Source of the DNA: Deinococcus phoenicis
GTDB lineage: Bacteria; Deinococcota; Deinococci; Deinococcales; Deinococcaceae
Direction of reading: 5' to 3'
Assembly: GCF_000599865.1 (NCBI RefSeq)
Contig: NZ_JHAC01000018.1
Coordinates: 1-59,912, forward strand
Length of the DNA stretch: 59,912 nt
Made by a program: the position numbers and the translations under genes. Under the pieces are notes generated by a model that was not told the origin of the DNA, did not search any database, and saw nothing but the letters and a program-made list of their open reading frames with translations. Each line of letters opens with the position of its first letter. The stretch's first letter is position 1. Below, piece after piece: positions 28,320 through 46,199 of the stretch.

Positions 28320-29684
28320 ATGATCACAACCCACCCGCAGGCCCCAGAGGTCATCGTCGTCGGTGCCGGCCTCGCGGGCCTGACCGCCGCGCGCAGGCTG
28401 ACGCAGGCGGGGCGGCGGGTGCGGGTGCTGGAGGCGCGGGAGCGGGTCGGCGGGCGGACCCAGACCCTGCGTCTCCCGGTGACAGGTGTCAGCGTGGACG
28501 TGGGCGGGCAGTGGGTGGGGCCGAACCAGCCGCACGTGATGGCCTTGATCCGCGAACTGGGGCTGGAAGTCTTTCCCACCCACGACGCGGGGCAGAATCT
28601 GGCGCACCTGCTGGGGCGCACGCTGCGGTATCGGGGGTTGATTCCGCCACTGCCGCCGCATGTCCTGGCCGATTACGCGCTGCTCTCGGGGCGCTTCGAG
28701 GCGCTGGCCCGCCGTCTCCCGAAAGAGGCCCCCTGGGATGCCCCGGACGCCGCTGCCCTGGACGCCCAGACCTTCGACACCTGGATCACCCGCCACGCCC
28801 ACACCCCCCAGACCCGCGCCCTGATGCGCCTGTATGCCGGGGCAGTCTTCAGTGCGGACGCGGCGGAACTCAGCCTGTTGCACGCGCTGGCCTACACCGC
28901 GCACGGGGGCGGCATCAACGGGCACACCCTGACACGCGGCAACGCCCTGCAAGACCGCGTGCTGGGCGGCGCGCAGGCCATCGCGCAACGGCTGGCGGAC
29001 GGATTATCTGACGTGCGCCTCAAAAGCCCGGTCACGCGGGTCGAACAGGACGGGGCGGGCGTCACCCTTCACACGCCGGACGGCCCGCACCACGCCCCGC
29101 ACGTCATCCTCGCTGTGCCCCCGGCCCTGCTGGCGGGCGTTCCTTTCGACCCCCCCTTGCCCGCCCGCCGCGCGCAGCTTCAGCAACGGCTGCCGATGGG
29201 GGCAGTGGTCAAGTTTCTGGCCGTCTACGGGCGCCCCTTCTGGCGGGAGGCGGGCCTCAGCGGCATGGCGATCAGCGACACGGGGCCGGTGACCGTCACC
29301 TTTGACAGCAGCCCGCCGCAGGGCACGCCCGGCGTGTTGCTCGGGTTCATCGAGGGCCACGCCGCCCGCGCCCTGATGGAAAGCCGCGAGGCGGAACGCC
29401 GGGACGCCGCCCTCACCAGCCTCGCCCGGCTGTTCGGTCCCCAGGCGCTGCACCCGCTGGAAACGGTGGAACGCGACTGGGCCGCCGAACCCTACAGCGG
29501 CGGCTGTTACGGTGCCCTCTTCGGCCCCGGCACCTGGACCGGGTACGGCCCGGCGCTGCGCGCCCCGGTGGGCCGCCTGCACTGGGCCGGAGCGGAAACC
29601 GCCCGCGTGTGGATGAACTACATGGACGGCGCGGTGGAAAGCGGCGAGCGCGCGGCGGCGGAGGTGCTGGGGGCGGGGCTTTGA
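28320..29684 (+). CDS. Flavin monoamine oxidase family protein
   Basis: FAD-dependent amine oxidase of the MAO superfamily, 454 residues. The dinucleotide-binding motif is at the N-terminus: VIVVGAGLAGLTAARRL with the distal glutamate in RVLEARERVGGRTQT, including the GG-R-x-x-T motif. Near the C-terminus LHWAGAETARVWMNYMDGAVESGERAA matches the FAD-binding closing segment. Substrate is unknown; oxidative deamination of an amine is expected. The ATG at 28320 follows a TACGCT -10 box by 5 nt. It shares a bidirectional terminator with the convergent fruA. Confidence 0.92.
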   Translation: MITTHPQAPEVIVVGAGLAGLTAARRLTQAGRRVRVLEARERVGGRTQTLRLPVTGVSVDVGGQWVGPNQPHVMALIRELGLEVFPTHDAGQNLAHLLGRTLRYRGLIPPLPPHVLADYALLSGRFEALARRLPKEAPWDAPDAAALDAQTFDTWITRHAHTPQTRALMRLYAGAVFSADAAELSLLHALAYTAHGGGINGHTLTRGNALQDRVLGGAQAIAQRLADGLSDVRLKSPVTRVEQDGAGVTLHTPDGPHHAPHVILAVPPALLAGVPFDPPLPARRAQLQQRLPMGAVVKFLAVYGRPFWREAGLSGMAISDTGPVTVTFDSSPPQGTPGVLLGFIEGHAARALMESREAERRDAALTSLARLFGPQALHPLETVERDWAAEPYSGGCYGALFGPGTWTGYGPALRAPVGRLHWAGAETARVWMNYMDGAVESGERAAAEVLGAGL

Positions 29685-29693
29685 CTGGAACGG

Positions 29694-29735
29694 AAAAGGA
29701 GGGCCACCCCGTCACGGAGCCGCCCTCCCGCTTTT
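29694..29735. terminator. Bidirectional terminator, amine oxidase / fruA
   Basis: GGAGGGC (29698-29704) pairs with GCCCTCC (29722-29728). AAAA precedes it and CTTTT follows, so both strands read a stem then a T-run, ending the amine oxidase transcript and the fru operon. Confidence 0.75.
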
Positions 29736-29770
29736 CCCACTGCCCACGTCCTACAACCCACGACCTCCCT

Positions 29771-31660
<1,890 letters not shown>

Positions 31661-31718
31661 GACTGCGCCTCCTGGGAGGGGGAATGAAGCCGGGTTGCCG
31701 GGTCCTGAGCCTTGAAGT

Positions 31719-32686
<968 letters not shown>

Positions 32687-32690
<4 letters not shown>

Positions 32691-35185
32691 GCGGTCGCCC
32701 CTTCCGGCTGCGGCGGGCGCACCAGGGCGCGCACGGCCTCGGCGTTGGGCTGGGCCAGGGCTTCCCGGGCGAGCGCCTGGAGTTCGCCCAGCGTGCGCTG
32801 ACGGAGCGCCGCCTTCACGCCCGCGATTTGCGGGGTGCTGACCGACAGTTCCTTCACGCCCAGGCCCGTCAGCAGCAGCGCGCCCACGTCGTCGCCCGCC
32901 GCGCCGCCGCACACGCCGACCCATTTGCCGTGCCGGTCGGCGGCCTGCACCGTCAGCGCGATCAGTTGCAGGACGGCGGGGTGCATCGCGTCCGTCTGGC
33001 GGGCGAGTTGCGGGTGCAGGCGGTCCATCGCCAGCGTGTACTGGGTCAGGTCGTTCGTGCCGATGCTGAAGAAGTCCACCTCCGGCGCGAGTTGTTCCGC
33101 GATCAGGGCCGCCGAGGGCACCTCGATCATCACGCCCAGCGGCACGCGCGGCGCGCCGAGTTCGGCCCGTACCTCGTCAAAGATCGCGCGGGCGCGGCGG
33201 AAGTCCTCCAGCGTGGAGATCATCGGGAACATCAGGTGGACGTTGGGGTAATCCTTCGCCACCCGGGCCACCGCGCGCAGTTGCGGCAGGAAGAGGTCGG
33301 GGCGCTCGAAGCACAGCCGGATGCCGCGCAGTCCCAGGAAGGAATTGTCCTCGTGGGCCAGGCCCAGGTAAGGCACCTCCTTGTCCCCGCCGATGTCCAG
33401 CGTGCGGATAATCAGCGGGCGGCCCTCCAGCGCGGCGGCCATCGCGCGGTATTCGCGTTCCTGCTCGTCCTCGGTGGGCACCGAATCGCGTTCCAGAAAG
33501 AGGAACTCGGTCCGCATCAGGCCCACGCCCTCGGCCCCGGCTTCCAGCGCGGCCAGCGCGTCGGCGGCGCGGTTGATGTTGGCGGCGACCTCCACCCTCG
33601 CCCCGTCGCGGGTCGCGCCCGGCTCGAAGCGGGCGGCGCGGGCGGCCTCGCGCTCCCGCTCCAGCACGCCCTGCCGCTCGCGGGCCGACTGCACGTCCGC
33701 CTCCGAGGGATTGAGGTACAGCCGCCCCGCCGAGCCGTCCAGAATCGCGGGCGTGCCGTCGGGGATGTCCAGCACGCCATTCCCGGCGGCCACCACCGCC
33801 GGCAGCCCCAGCCCCCGCGCGATAATCGCCGTGTGACTGGTCGGCCCCCCCTGCGCGGTCACGAAGCCCAGCAGCGTGTCCGGCCCCAGCCGCGCGGTGT
33901 CGCTGGGCGTGAGGTCGGGCGCGAGCAGGATCACCGGGCCGCCCGCCTGCACGTCCGCCTCGCGAATCCCCAGCAGCTGCCGCAGCACCCGCCGCTGCAC
34001 GTCGCTGAGGTCCACCGCGCGGGCGGCGAGCGTTGGGTCATCCAGTTTCTGAAGCTGCGCGATGCGGTCATCGGTGGCCGCGCGGTAGGCCCAGGCCACG
34101 CCGTGCCCGTCCAGAATGCGGGCCACGGTGTCCTGCACGGTCCCTTCATCGGTCAGCAGTTCCTGATGCGCGCGGAAGATGGCGGCCTTGTGGCTGCCGA
34201 ACTTCGCGCCCACGTCCGAGATCACGGTGTCCAGTTCGGCGTTGGCGGCGGCCAGGGCGTTGTCCAGCCGGGCGGCTTCCTGGGCGGGGTCGCCGGGTTC
34301 GTCGCGCACGTCCAGCGGGCGGGGCGCGTGCTGCCGCGTCACGCCCACTACCAGGCCGTCGGCGGCGGCCACTCCATCCACCGTCGCCCCGGCCCCGTCG
34401 GGCACCCAGTCGGGTTCACGGCGGACGGGGGCTGTGCTGGCCGGTGCGGCGCTGAGGTCGTCGCCCAGCCCGGAGCGAATCGCGTCGGTGACGGCGGCGA
34501 GCAGTTCAGGGCTGTCCGCGCTCACCGTGAGGGGCGTGCCGCGCGTGAGGCCCAGGCTCAGCACTTCCATCAGCCGGGTGGCGTCGGCGCTCTCGCCGGA
34601 CTCCCGGCTCAGGCGCACCCGCCCGCCGCGCGACCGCACCAGCGTCGCCAGCCCCGTCGCGGGTCGGGCGTGCATCCCCAGGGGGTTGGGCAGCATGACC
34701 TGTGCGGTGTAGGGCAGGTCGGAGCCGGAGGTGGGCGTGGTGGCTGCGGCGGGCCGCTCCCCGGTCAGCGCCTCCTGCACGTCGGCGGGGTCGGTGGTGG
34801 TGGAGAGCTTTTCCACCAGCGCGTCATCGGCCAGCACGCGGGTCAGGCGGCGCAGGATATCCAGGTGCTCGTCGCTCGCGGCGGCGATGCCGACCACCAG
34901 GCGCACCCGTTCACCCCCCACGCCCCAACGCACGCCGCCGGGGACCTGCAAGACCGCAATGCCCGTCTGGCGAATCAGGTCGCGCGTCTCGGGCGTGCCG
35001 TGCGGAATGGCGATGCCGCTGCCCAGATAAGTATTGGCCTGCCCCTCACGCGCCAGCATCCCGTCCACATACCCTGGCGCGACGTTGCCGTTCTGCACCA
35101 GCAGCGCGGCGACCTGTGCGATGGCGTCGGCCTTGCTGCCCGCCTGCGCCCCCAGCCGAATCAGTCCCTGCGGAAGATCGATCAT
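32687..35185 (-). CDS. fruB: Fructose PTS multiphosphoryl transfer protein (EIIA-HPr-EI)
   Basis: Single 832-residue cytosolic protein carrying the whole soluble phosphate relay from phosphoenolpyruvate to FruA. The EIIA-Fru domain (1-145) has His62 in [12 protein letters not shown]. HPr (about 158-245) has His172 in [10 protein letters not shown]. Enzyme I (about 270-825) has His451 in [19 protein letters not shown] and the PEP-binding regions [13 protein letters not shown] and [16 protein letters not shown]. The ATG at 35183-35185 was chosen because EIIA sequence begins there; a GTG nine codons upstream is possible. It is first in the operon, with a promoter at 35283-35311. Confidence 0.93.
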
Positions 35186-35260
35186 GCCTCTGCTGCCCTC
35201 CCCGTGTGCCACCTGCGGGCGACGCCCTGCTTCGGAACCTTGCTTGCTTCTGAAGAATCC

Positions 35261-35287
35261 TGATTAATTTTGATCATTTCGGATCAT
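35261..35287. promoter_or_regulatory. Probable fru operator repeats
   Basis: Three TGATNA-like units: TGATTA (35261-35266), TGATCA (35271-35276) and GGATCAT (35281-35287), spaced about 10 bp, i.e. one helical turn. They overlap and immediately follow the fru -10 box and lie 175 bp from the divergent DeoR-type gene, as expected of its repressor site. DeoR-type binding is inferred. Confidence 0.55.
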
Positions 35288-35311
35288 ACTCTGCCCCCCG
35301 GGGGAGTTCAA
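35283..35311 (-). promoter_or_regulatory. fruBKA promoter
   Basis: Minus-strand TTGAAC (35311-35306), a 17-nt spacer, TATGAT (35288-35283). The predicted start near 35276 leaves a leader of about 90 nt before the fruB ATG. Confidence 0.75.
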
Positions 35312-35462
35312 GGGGGCGGGGCACTCTGCTGAAAAGCGGCGTTCTCCCGGTGTATGAGGGAATCTTCGCCACCAGCGGCACCACTCGTTTCGCCAGGGCG
35401 CGGGCCACGCTGCTGAGCACTTTTGAGCAACTTCGTGTGCGCCTGCGCTACTATGCGTTCAG

Positions 35463-36242
<780 letters not shown>

Positions 36243-36245
36243 GAA

Positions 36246-36278
36246 GAGGGGAGAAGGTCCGCTGGCCTTCTTCCCCTC
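36246..36278. terminator. Bidirectional terminator, DeoR gene / gdx
   Basis: GAGGGGAGAAGG (36246-36257) pairs with CCTTCTTCCCCTC (36266-36278), followed on the plus strand by CCTTTGG. It lies between convergent genes; the minus-strand T-run is poor. Confidence 0.65.
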
Positions 36279-36314
36279 CCTTTGGCTGTTGTCTGGGTTG
36301 CTGTTCTGTGGTGC

Positions 36315-36635
36315 TCAGTGCCCGCTCGTCGCCTTCAGCCCGATAATGGCGACGACCATCATCGCGAGAAAGGCGAGGCGCGCAGGCGTGGCGGGTTCCC
36401 TGAACAGCACGATGCCTAAAATGGCCGCACCGACCGCGCCGATGCCCACCCACACGCCGTAGGCTGTCCCGATGGGCAGCGTTTTGGTTGCCAGGCCCAG
36501 CAGGCCCATGCTGGCGATCATGCTGGCAACGGTCAGCACGGTGGGCAGGGGCCGGGTGAACCCCTCGGTGTATTTCAGGCCGATGGCCCAGCCGACTTCC
36601 AGCAGTCCCGCGATCACGAGCAGTATCCATGCCAT
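36315..36635 (-). CDS. gdx: Guanidinium exporter, SMR family
   Basis: Four-helix small multidrug resistance protein, 106 residues, an inner-membrane dimer exchanging guanidinium for protons. It has the SMR opening [20 protein letters not shown] with the essential Glu of helix 1 (Glu13), followed by TEGF, and [20 protein letters not shown] in helix 3. The start ATG at 36633-36635 has a Shine-Dalgarno GGAGGAGG about 9 nt upstream. A guanidine-III riboswitch lies immediately before it, which separates this protein from quaternary-amine exporters of the same family: the physiological substrate should be guanidinium (the Gdx, formerly SugE, subtype). Confidence 0.93.
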   Translation of the reverse strand: MAWILLVIAGLLEVGWAIGLKYTEGFTRPLPTVLTVASMIASMGLLGLATKTLPIGTAYGVWVGIGAVGAAILGIVLFREPATPARLAFLAMMVVAIIGLKATSGH

Positions 36636-36652
36636 GCGTGACACCTCCTCCA

Positions 36653-36701
<49 letters not shown>

Positions 36702-36737
36702 AGTCCTGCCCCTTGCGGGGGCGACTGAGAGCAAGTC

Positions 36738-36865
36738 TAGAGCATTTGTCAAAAAGAGACCTTCTTTTTGACCGAGCGAAGCGAGTGAAAGAGGGAGAGC
36801 GTTTGGGAGAATGGAGCCGGAGGAGGCGCTTTTCCTCCTCCGGCGTAATTCGGACAAATGCTCTA
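36738..36865 (+). repeat. Palindromic repeat element A, copy 1
   Basis: 128 bp between inverted termini TAGAGCATTTGTC (36738-36750) and GACAAATGCTCTA (36853-36865), extended to CTAG on both sides. Hairpin 1: GTCAAAAAGA / TCTTTTTGAC (36748-36772). Core: CCGAGCGAAGCGAG. Hairpin 2: GCCGGAGGAGG (36815-36825) / CCTCCTCCGGC (36833-36843). No coding capacity. Second copy at 48296-48463. The left end touches the -10 box of the gdx riboswitch leader. Confidence 0.85.
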
Positions 36866-36880
36866 GCCGCTGGCGGTCGG

Positions 36881-36923
36881 CAAAAGAGGAGAGGCGTGTA
36901 AGCGCCTGTTTACATGCCTCTCC
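36881..36923 (-). terminator. Terminator of the two-gene envelope operon
   Basis: Minus strand GGAGAGGC (36923-36916) pairs with GCCTCTCC (36895-36888), with an inner TGTAA/TTACA stem, then TCTTTTG. Ends the transcript of the genes at 36934-37955. Confidence 0.75.
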
Positions 36924-36933
36924 GCCAGCCGAC

Positions 36934-37467
36934 TCAGCGGGTGTAGACCCGGTACCTTGCCGTGATGTCGTAGGTCACGCAGGGGGCCTCGCCCGCCAGC
37001 ACTGGGGCGACACAGACGGTCAATTTGCCGCCGACGCTCACGGTGTCGGGCCGGTCCTCTCCGGCCACGCCGCTCAGTTTCGGGAATTGCCCGGTGAGTT
37101 CTGCCGCCTCGTAGCTCTGTGAGGCGGCGGCGCGGTGCAGGGGATCGCCGCCGGGGTTCACCAGGGGCGAGAGGGGCAGCCAGCGGCCCTTGCCCCGGCT
37201 GTCTTTCGCGTACAGCGTGGCGGACACGCGCGGGATGAAATAGAAGGTGCGCGCGCCCGGCCAGCGCTCACGCAGGGCCAGCGGCAGCCGCAGCGTGCAG
37301 TGGGGGTACGTTTCGTCCGCCAGCAGAAAGTTCTGGCGCGGGGACTTGAAGTAGGTGTCGGCGCAGGTGAGGCGGACCTTCTCGCGCGGAATGGGGAGGC
37401 TGCGGGGGGCCGCCGCATGGGCGAGGCCGAGCGTGCAGAGGGCCAGCAGGGTCAGGACTCGGTTCAT
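36934..37467 (-). CDS. Secreted protein of unknown function
   Basis: 177-residue exported protein: signal peptide [18 protein letters not shown], then a mature domain with four cysteines (LTCADTY, HCTLRL, TVCVAP and APCVTY), possibly two disulfides. Sequence such as [19 protein letters not shown] suggests a beta-sandwich. No family recognised. The ATG at 37465-37467 has AGGAGA 4-5 nt upstream and overlaps the stop of the preceding gene by 4 nt (ATGA), so the two are co-translated and probably function together at the envelope. The secreted protein at 3368 shows no obvious similarity. Confidence 0.75.
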   Translation of the reverse strand: MNRVLTLLALCTLGLAHAAAPRSLPIPREKVRLTCADTYFKSPRQNFLLADETYPHCTLRLPLALRERWPGARTFYFIPRVSATLYAKDSRGKGRWLPLSPLVNPGGDPLHRAAASQSYEAAELTGQFPKLSGVAGEDRPDTVSVGGKLTVCVAPVLAGEAPCVTYDITARYRVYTR

Positions 37468-37955
37468 GGGGTCTCCTCAAGCAATTCCACCTGCACCGAG
37501 CTGTCGGCGGCGGTGAAGCGGCAACTGAAGTCGGTGCGGGTGCGGTCCTGGGCCGTGACCCAGCCGTCCCAGCGTTTGCCGTCGGCGTTCGCGCTCATCT
37601 GCCCCGCCGCCTCACGCGGGCTGGGGAAGCGCAATTCGGGCAGGCCGAGCTGTGCGCCCACTTCCGCCTGGCAGCGGTCCATCAGCGCGGACGCCGTGAT
37701 GCCTCCGCTCGCGTCGTCGCTCCCGGCGGGGGAGGGGCGCAGCAGAATCACCCCCGCGAGGACCACCAGGACCGGCAGCAGCCAGAGGCCCGGGCGCCAC
37801 CACGGGGCTTTGGGTGGCTGGAGGACCGAGCGCACCTCCTGGCGGTAGGCGTGCAGGGCCAGTTGATGACGGGCGCGTTCCTGCTGCACCTGTAGGGCGC
37901 GGGCGGCGGCCAGTTCCTCCTCCTCGATGCGCCGCATCTCCTCGTCACTCAACAT
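37464..37955 (-). CDS. Single-pass membrane protein of unknown function
   Basis: 163-residue protein with a charged cytoplasmic N-terminal helix (SDEEMRRIEEEELAAARALQ, likely coiled coil), one transmembrane segment (WLLPVLVVLAGVILLR, about 57-72) and an extracytoplasmic C-terminal domain containing a Cys pair (MDRCQAEVG, DFSCRFT). That domain resembles small secreted domains in which a pair of cysteines closes a helix and sheet, but no family is recognised. The ATG at 37953-37955 or the GTG two codons upstream may start it. It overlaps the next gene by 4 nt, forming a two-gene operon. Confidence 0.7.
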   Translation of the reverse strand: MLSDEEMRRIEEEELAAARALQVQQERARHQLALHAYRQEVRSVLQPPKAPWWRPGLWLLPVLVVLAGVILLRPSPAGSDDASGGITASALMDRCQAEVGAQLGLPELRFPSPREAAGQMSANADGKRWDGWVTAQDRTRTDFSCRFTAADSSVQVELLEETP

Positions 37956-38013
37956 ACTCACGAGAGTGCTTCACTCACGGGGGGGCTGTCGTCCTCCCAA
38001 AGGTGGAAGGCCC

Positions 38014-38057
38014 GCAAAAGAAGGCGGCGGAGGGCCAACGTTCGCTGACTCTCCGCC
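38014..38057 (-). terminator. liv operon terminator
   Basis: Minus strand GGCGGAG (38057-38051) pairs with CTCCGCC (38032-38026), then GCCTTCTTTT. It lies 17 nt after the livF stop. Confidence 0.65.
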
Positions 38058-38073
38058 CCACCTCAACCTTGTG

Positions 38074-40577
<2,504 letters not shown>

Positions 40578-40695
40578 CGGATCACGCTCCGGTCGCGTGC
40601 CGGCACGGCAGGACACCGCCCGGCCCTCCACCTGCGCGTGTCCCTCACGGTTCCTGCTCCTTCCGGCCGGGTTCGTGCGGGGGCGCTCACTGGCA

Positions 40696-41556
<861 letters not shown>

Positions 41557-41579
41557 GGACAGTCTCCAGAGAATGAAGG

Positions 41580-41607
41580 CCGCGCCCCTCATGCGGACGG
41601 GGCGCGG
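41580..41607 (-). terminator. livK-livH intergenic hairpin (partial terminator)
   Basis: CCGCGCCCC and GGGGCGCGG form a perfect 9-bp stem (41580-41588 with 41599-41607) between livK and livH. On the minus strand it is followed by CCTTCATTCTC, a weak T-run, so readthrough is likely. It probably lets livK be expressed above the transporter genes and protects the livK mRNA 3' end. Confidence 0.6.
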
Positions 41608-41617
41608 TGCAGGCGGC

Positions 41618-42754
<1,137 letters not shown>

Positions 42755-42955
42755 AGGAAACCTCCGGTGCCGGTGATCCGGCAGAAAGCTAGGGGCCAGC
42801 CGGGCCTCGCGGCCCTGGACGCAGTACAAGTTGAGTGTGCCCGTCATGCTGGCACGGGGGGCAGAGGGTGTCAATTGTCTCCCCCCCATTCTGGAAACGC
42901 GCCGAATGAAAAGCGGGCAGGGGCAAATGCGGCGCCGCCCGCTACACTCGGCGCG

Positions 42956-43435
<480 letters not shown>

Positions 43436-44002
43436 CCGCCTCCCAGACCGGCCCGCTGGCAGGGCTGGACCGACACGCCGCTGGGCACCCTCGGCACCGA
43501 GCAGGCGCGCCGGCTGGGGCGGCGGCTGGCGGGCCGTGATCCGGGCCGGGTCTATGCCAGCGACCTCCAGCGGGCCGCCGACACCGCTCTGCTCGCCCTG
43601 CCGGGTCAGCCGCTGACCCTCGACGTGCGGCTGCGCGAACTGCACTTCGGCGACTACGAGGGCGTCTCCAGCGCCGAGGTCCGGCATGACCCCGGCTACG
43701 CGGCGTGGCAGCGTGACCCCTGGACCCTTCCCGCCCCGGGCGGCGAGAGCCTGCGCGAGGTCGCGGCCCGCCTGCGCGGCTGGGCGGAGGAACTGCCCGG
43801 CGGCACAGTCACCGCCTTCACGCACGGGGCCGCCCTCCGCGCGCTGCTGTGCGACCTGTTCGGCTGGCCGGTGACGCCCCAGCCGGATTACGTCCTGCCC
43901 TTTCCCTACCGCTTGGCCCACACCGGCCTGACCCGCCTGACCCGTGAGGCGGGCCGCTGGACCCTGCTCACCTACAACGATCACGCGCACCTGGAAGATT
44001 GA
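43436..44002 (+). pseudogene. N-terminally truncated histidine phosphatase
   Basis: Open frame encoding most of a phosphoglycerate-mutase-like histidine phosphatase (188 codons) but with no start codon at its beginning. It begins [17 protein letters not shown], i.e. immediately after where the catalytic LVRHGE/T-x-W-N motif belongs. The remaining active-site parts survive: the Arg in [12 protein letters not shown], the Glu in [11 protein letters not shown] and the second His in [11 protein letters not shown]. The phosphoacceptor His is missing in every frame. An internal GTG at 43625 could give a 125-residue fragment. A small deletion next to the thioesterase stop is the simplest explanation. 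Confidence 0.7.
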
Positions 44003-44030
44003 GGTGTCGTGACATCGGCGGAGCCGCCGC

Positions 44031-44564
44031 TCAGGAGGCCGTGACGGCCAGCACCAGCCGCACGTGCCCCAAGTGGTGGCGCAGGTGCCAGTCGTGCTTG
44101 GCCAGGAGCCGCCAGAGGTCCTGCTCGCCCTCCTGCGGGTGCATGACGCGGCGGGCGAAGTGTTCGGGGGCGACCCCACGCAGCAGCGCCCCCCAGCGCA
44201 GATTCGCCGCGTCCAGCAGGGCCAGCGCCGCCGAGGGAGGCAGAGCCGCGTCGGGCAGGGCCAGCCACGCCTCCTGATCGAAGGGCTGAATCACGTATTC
44301 CTCAGTCGTGAGGCCGAAGCGCAGGCGGTTCAGCCCGTGCAGGTGCGCGTCCGCCGCATGGTGGGCGAGCTGCGCCACCGTCCATGCACCGGGGCGGTAG
44401 CTGCGGGTCAGGACGGCCTGGGCCAGCTCGGCCAGGGCCGCGCGCCACTGGCGGGCCGTGTCCTCCATGCGCGCCGCGACCTCCGCCAGCATGGCCGCGT
44501 CCCGCCGGGGCAGGTCCTGAAGCGGGCCGATGGGAAAGCGCCGGGCGTCGGGGTCGGGGGTCAT
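44031..44564 (-). CDS. DinB/YfiT family protein (BstA-like thiol S-transferase)
   Basis: 177-residue four-helix-bundle DinB-superfamily protein close to B. subtilis YfiT/BstA, a bacillithiol S-transferase; deinococci make bacillithiol. Family features are the opening [31 protein letters not shown] with the first metal-binding His, [16 protein letters not shown], and [12 protein letters not shown] with the other metal His residues. It probably joins bacillithiol to electrophiles or detoxifies them. The ATG at 44562-44564 lies 6 nt after AATACT on the minus strand; the 21-codon upstream extension was rejected. Confidence 0.85.
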   Translation of the reverse strand: MTPDPDARRFPIGPLQDLPRRDAAMLAEVAARMEDTARQWRAALAELAQAVLTRSYRPGAWTVAQLAHHAADAHLHGLNRLRFGLTTEEYVIQPFDQEAWLALPDAALPPSAALALLDAANLRWGALLRGVAPEHFARRVMHPQEGEQDLWRLLAKHDWHLRHHLGHVRLVLAVTAS

Positions 44565-44641
44565 GCGGACAGTATTGCCCCTGGCTGCCAGCAGGGACGG
44601 AACACAGCCGTCGCCAGCCTGCTGCACGTTAAGCTGCCCCC

Positions 44642-45238
44642 ATGCTGACGCTGGCGGAGGCGGCCCGGTTCCCAGGAACGCAGGTGGGCGCGGAAATACG
44701 GCGGCTGGCGGCGCACCCTGACCGCGTGCCCGCCGCGATGCTGGTGCCTGCGGCCTTCGAGGAAACGTTTTACCGCACGGCCAACCTGCCCGAACAGCTC
44801 GCGCGCCTGCTTGCGCCCGTGAACCCGGCCCGCCTGGACGAGGACCTGCTCGAAAGGCTGGCCGCCCAGGCCCAGGCTCTCATCCGCACCAGTTCATTGC
44901 TCGACGACGGCGTGCAGGTCTTTTACCGCGCGCTGGGCAACGCGGGCCTGAGTGCGGGCGAGGTCCACGCCCGGCGACCAGGTGGGCGGGGGGTGGAGGC
45001 CGCCCGCGTTACGCCCCCCGGCACCGCCGCCCTGCACGCCGTCAAGCGGCTGTGGGCACACGACTGGACCTTCGAGGCGCTGCTCTCCAGGCTGGACGAC
45101 ACCGGCAGCATCGCCCTGGAAGCCCGCCCGACGCTGCTGCTGGCCGGGCCGCCGGGCGTGCCGGACGCGGGCCTCGCCGCCGAACTGGGGACGGAGACGG
45201 CGCTGGTGAATCCGCTGGGGCTGGTTGGGCTGCCCTGA
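44642..45238 (+). CDS. Conserved hypothetical protein
   Basis: 198-residue soluble protein, no family recognised. It has a helical N-terminal half ([39 protein letters not shown]), a middle region [21 protein letters not shown], and a C-terminal strand-rich part ([11 protein letters not shown] ... [14 protein letters not shown]). The ATG at 44642 follows a TAAGCT -10 box by 5 nt, divergent from the DinB gene. It is followed 25 nt later by the enoyl-CoA hydratase gene with its own -10 box. Confidence 0.65.
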   Translation: MLTLAEAARFPGTQVGAEIRRLAAHPDRVPAAMLVPAAFEETFYRTANLPEQLARLLAPVNPARLDEDLLERLAAQAQALIRTSSLLDDGVQVFYRALGNAGLSAGEVHARRPGGRGVEAARVTPPGTAALHAVKRLWAHDWTFEALLSRLDDTGSIALEARPTLLLAGPPGVPDAGLAAELGTETALVNPLGLVGLP

Positions 45239-45263
45239 CGCGGCAGAGTGTTAGCCTCCGCCC

Positions 45264-46100
45264 ATGACCCCACATTCACTGAGCGCCGAGCAACTGACCG
45301 CGCCGGGAGCGTACCCGGGCCTGGACCTGACCTTGCACGGGGGCGGCCTGCTCGAACTCGTCATCCGCAGCGAAGGGACGCTCAACAGCGTGAACGCGGA
45401 TGCCCACCGCGCGCTGACCTACGTGTGGCGCGACATCGACGCCGCGTCCGGTATCCGCTGCGTGCTGATCCGGGGCGAGGGGCGCGGCTTTTCTTCGGGC
45501 GGCGACTTCACGCTGATCGAGGAGATGAGCGGGGACTTCACCGCCCTGGCCCGCGTGTGGCGCGAGGCGCGGGACCTCGTCTACAACGTCGTCAACTGCG
45601 GTAAGCCTATCGTGAGCGCCATTCACGGCCCCTGTGTGGGCGCGGGCCTGGCGGTGGCGCTGCTGGCCGACGTGAGCGTGGCGGCAAAAAGTGCGCGCCT
45701 GCTCGACGGGCACGTGCGCCTCGGCGTGGCGGCGGGCGACCACGCCGCGATTATCTGGCCCCTGCTGTGCGGGCTGAACAAGGCCAAATACCACCTCCTG
45801 ACCGGCGAACCTGTCAGCGGCGAGGAAGCCGAGCGCATCGGCCTGGTCAGCCTGTGCGTCCCCGACGAGGAGCTGCTCCCGCGCGCCTGGACGGTGGCGC
45901 GCAAGCTCGCAGCGGGCAGCCCCACCGCCGTCCGCTGGACCAAGTACGCCCTGAACAACTGGCTGAGGCAGGCCGGGCCGACCTTCGACGCCAGCCTCGC
46001 CCTGGAGTTCCTGGGCTTCACCGGCCCCGACGTGAAAGAGGGCCTCGCCAGTCTGCGCGAGAAGCGCGAGCCGAGGTTTCAGGAGGACGCGCCGATCTGA
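45264..46100 (+). CDS. Enoyl-CoA hydratase/isomerase family protein
   Basis: 278-residue crotonase-superfamily enzyme, expected to hydrate or isomerise an enoyl-CoA in fatty acid or related CoA-ester metabolism. Oxyanion-hole segments are [18 protein letters not shown] and the central [48 protein letters not shown] carries the second active-site loop. The two glutamates of classic hydratases are not both evident (Asp in GDHA instead), so the reaction may differ. The ATG at 45264 lies 6 nt after TAGCCT. Confidence 0.88.
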   Translation: MTPHSLSAEQLTAPGAYPGLDLTLHGGGLLELVIRSEGTLNSVNADAHRALTYVWRDIDAASGIRCVLIRGEGRGFSSGGDFTLIEEMSGDFTALARVWREARDLVYNVVNCGKPIVSAIHGPCVGAGLAVALLADVSVAAKSARLLDGHVRLGVAAGDHAAIIWPLLCGLNKAKYHLLTGEPVSGEEAERIGLVSLCVPDEELLPRAWTVARKLAAGSPTAVRWTKYALNNWLRQAGPTFDASLALEFLGFTGPDVKEGLASLREKREPRFQEDAPI

Positions 46101-46199
46101 GGGAAGGAGTAAGGCGTAGGGGAGATCAAGAAACTTCAGGTTGTGTGTCGGGGTGCTCGATGTAACCCTCAGTAATGAACACGTCCAGGATAGGTAAAC

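Noticed and set aside
32828..35263. 811-codon open frame antisense to the EIIA-HPr-EI gene
   Set aside because: Same GC artefact; low-complexity Arg/His/Gly-rich translation and no start signal.
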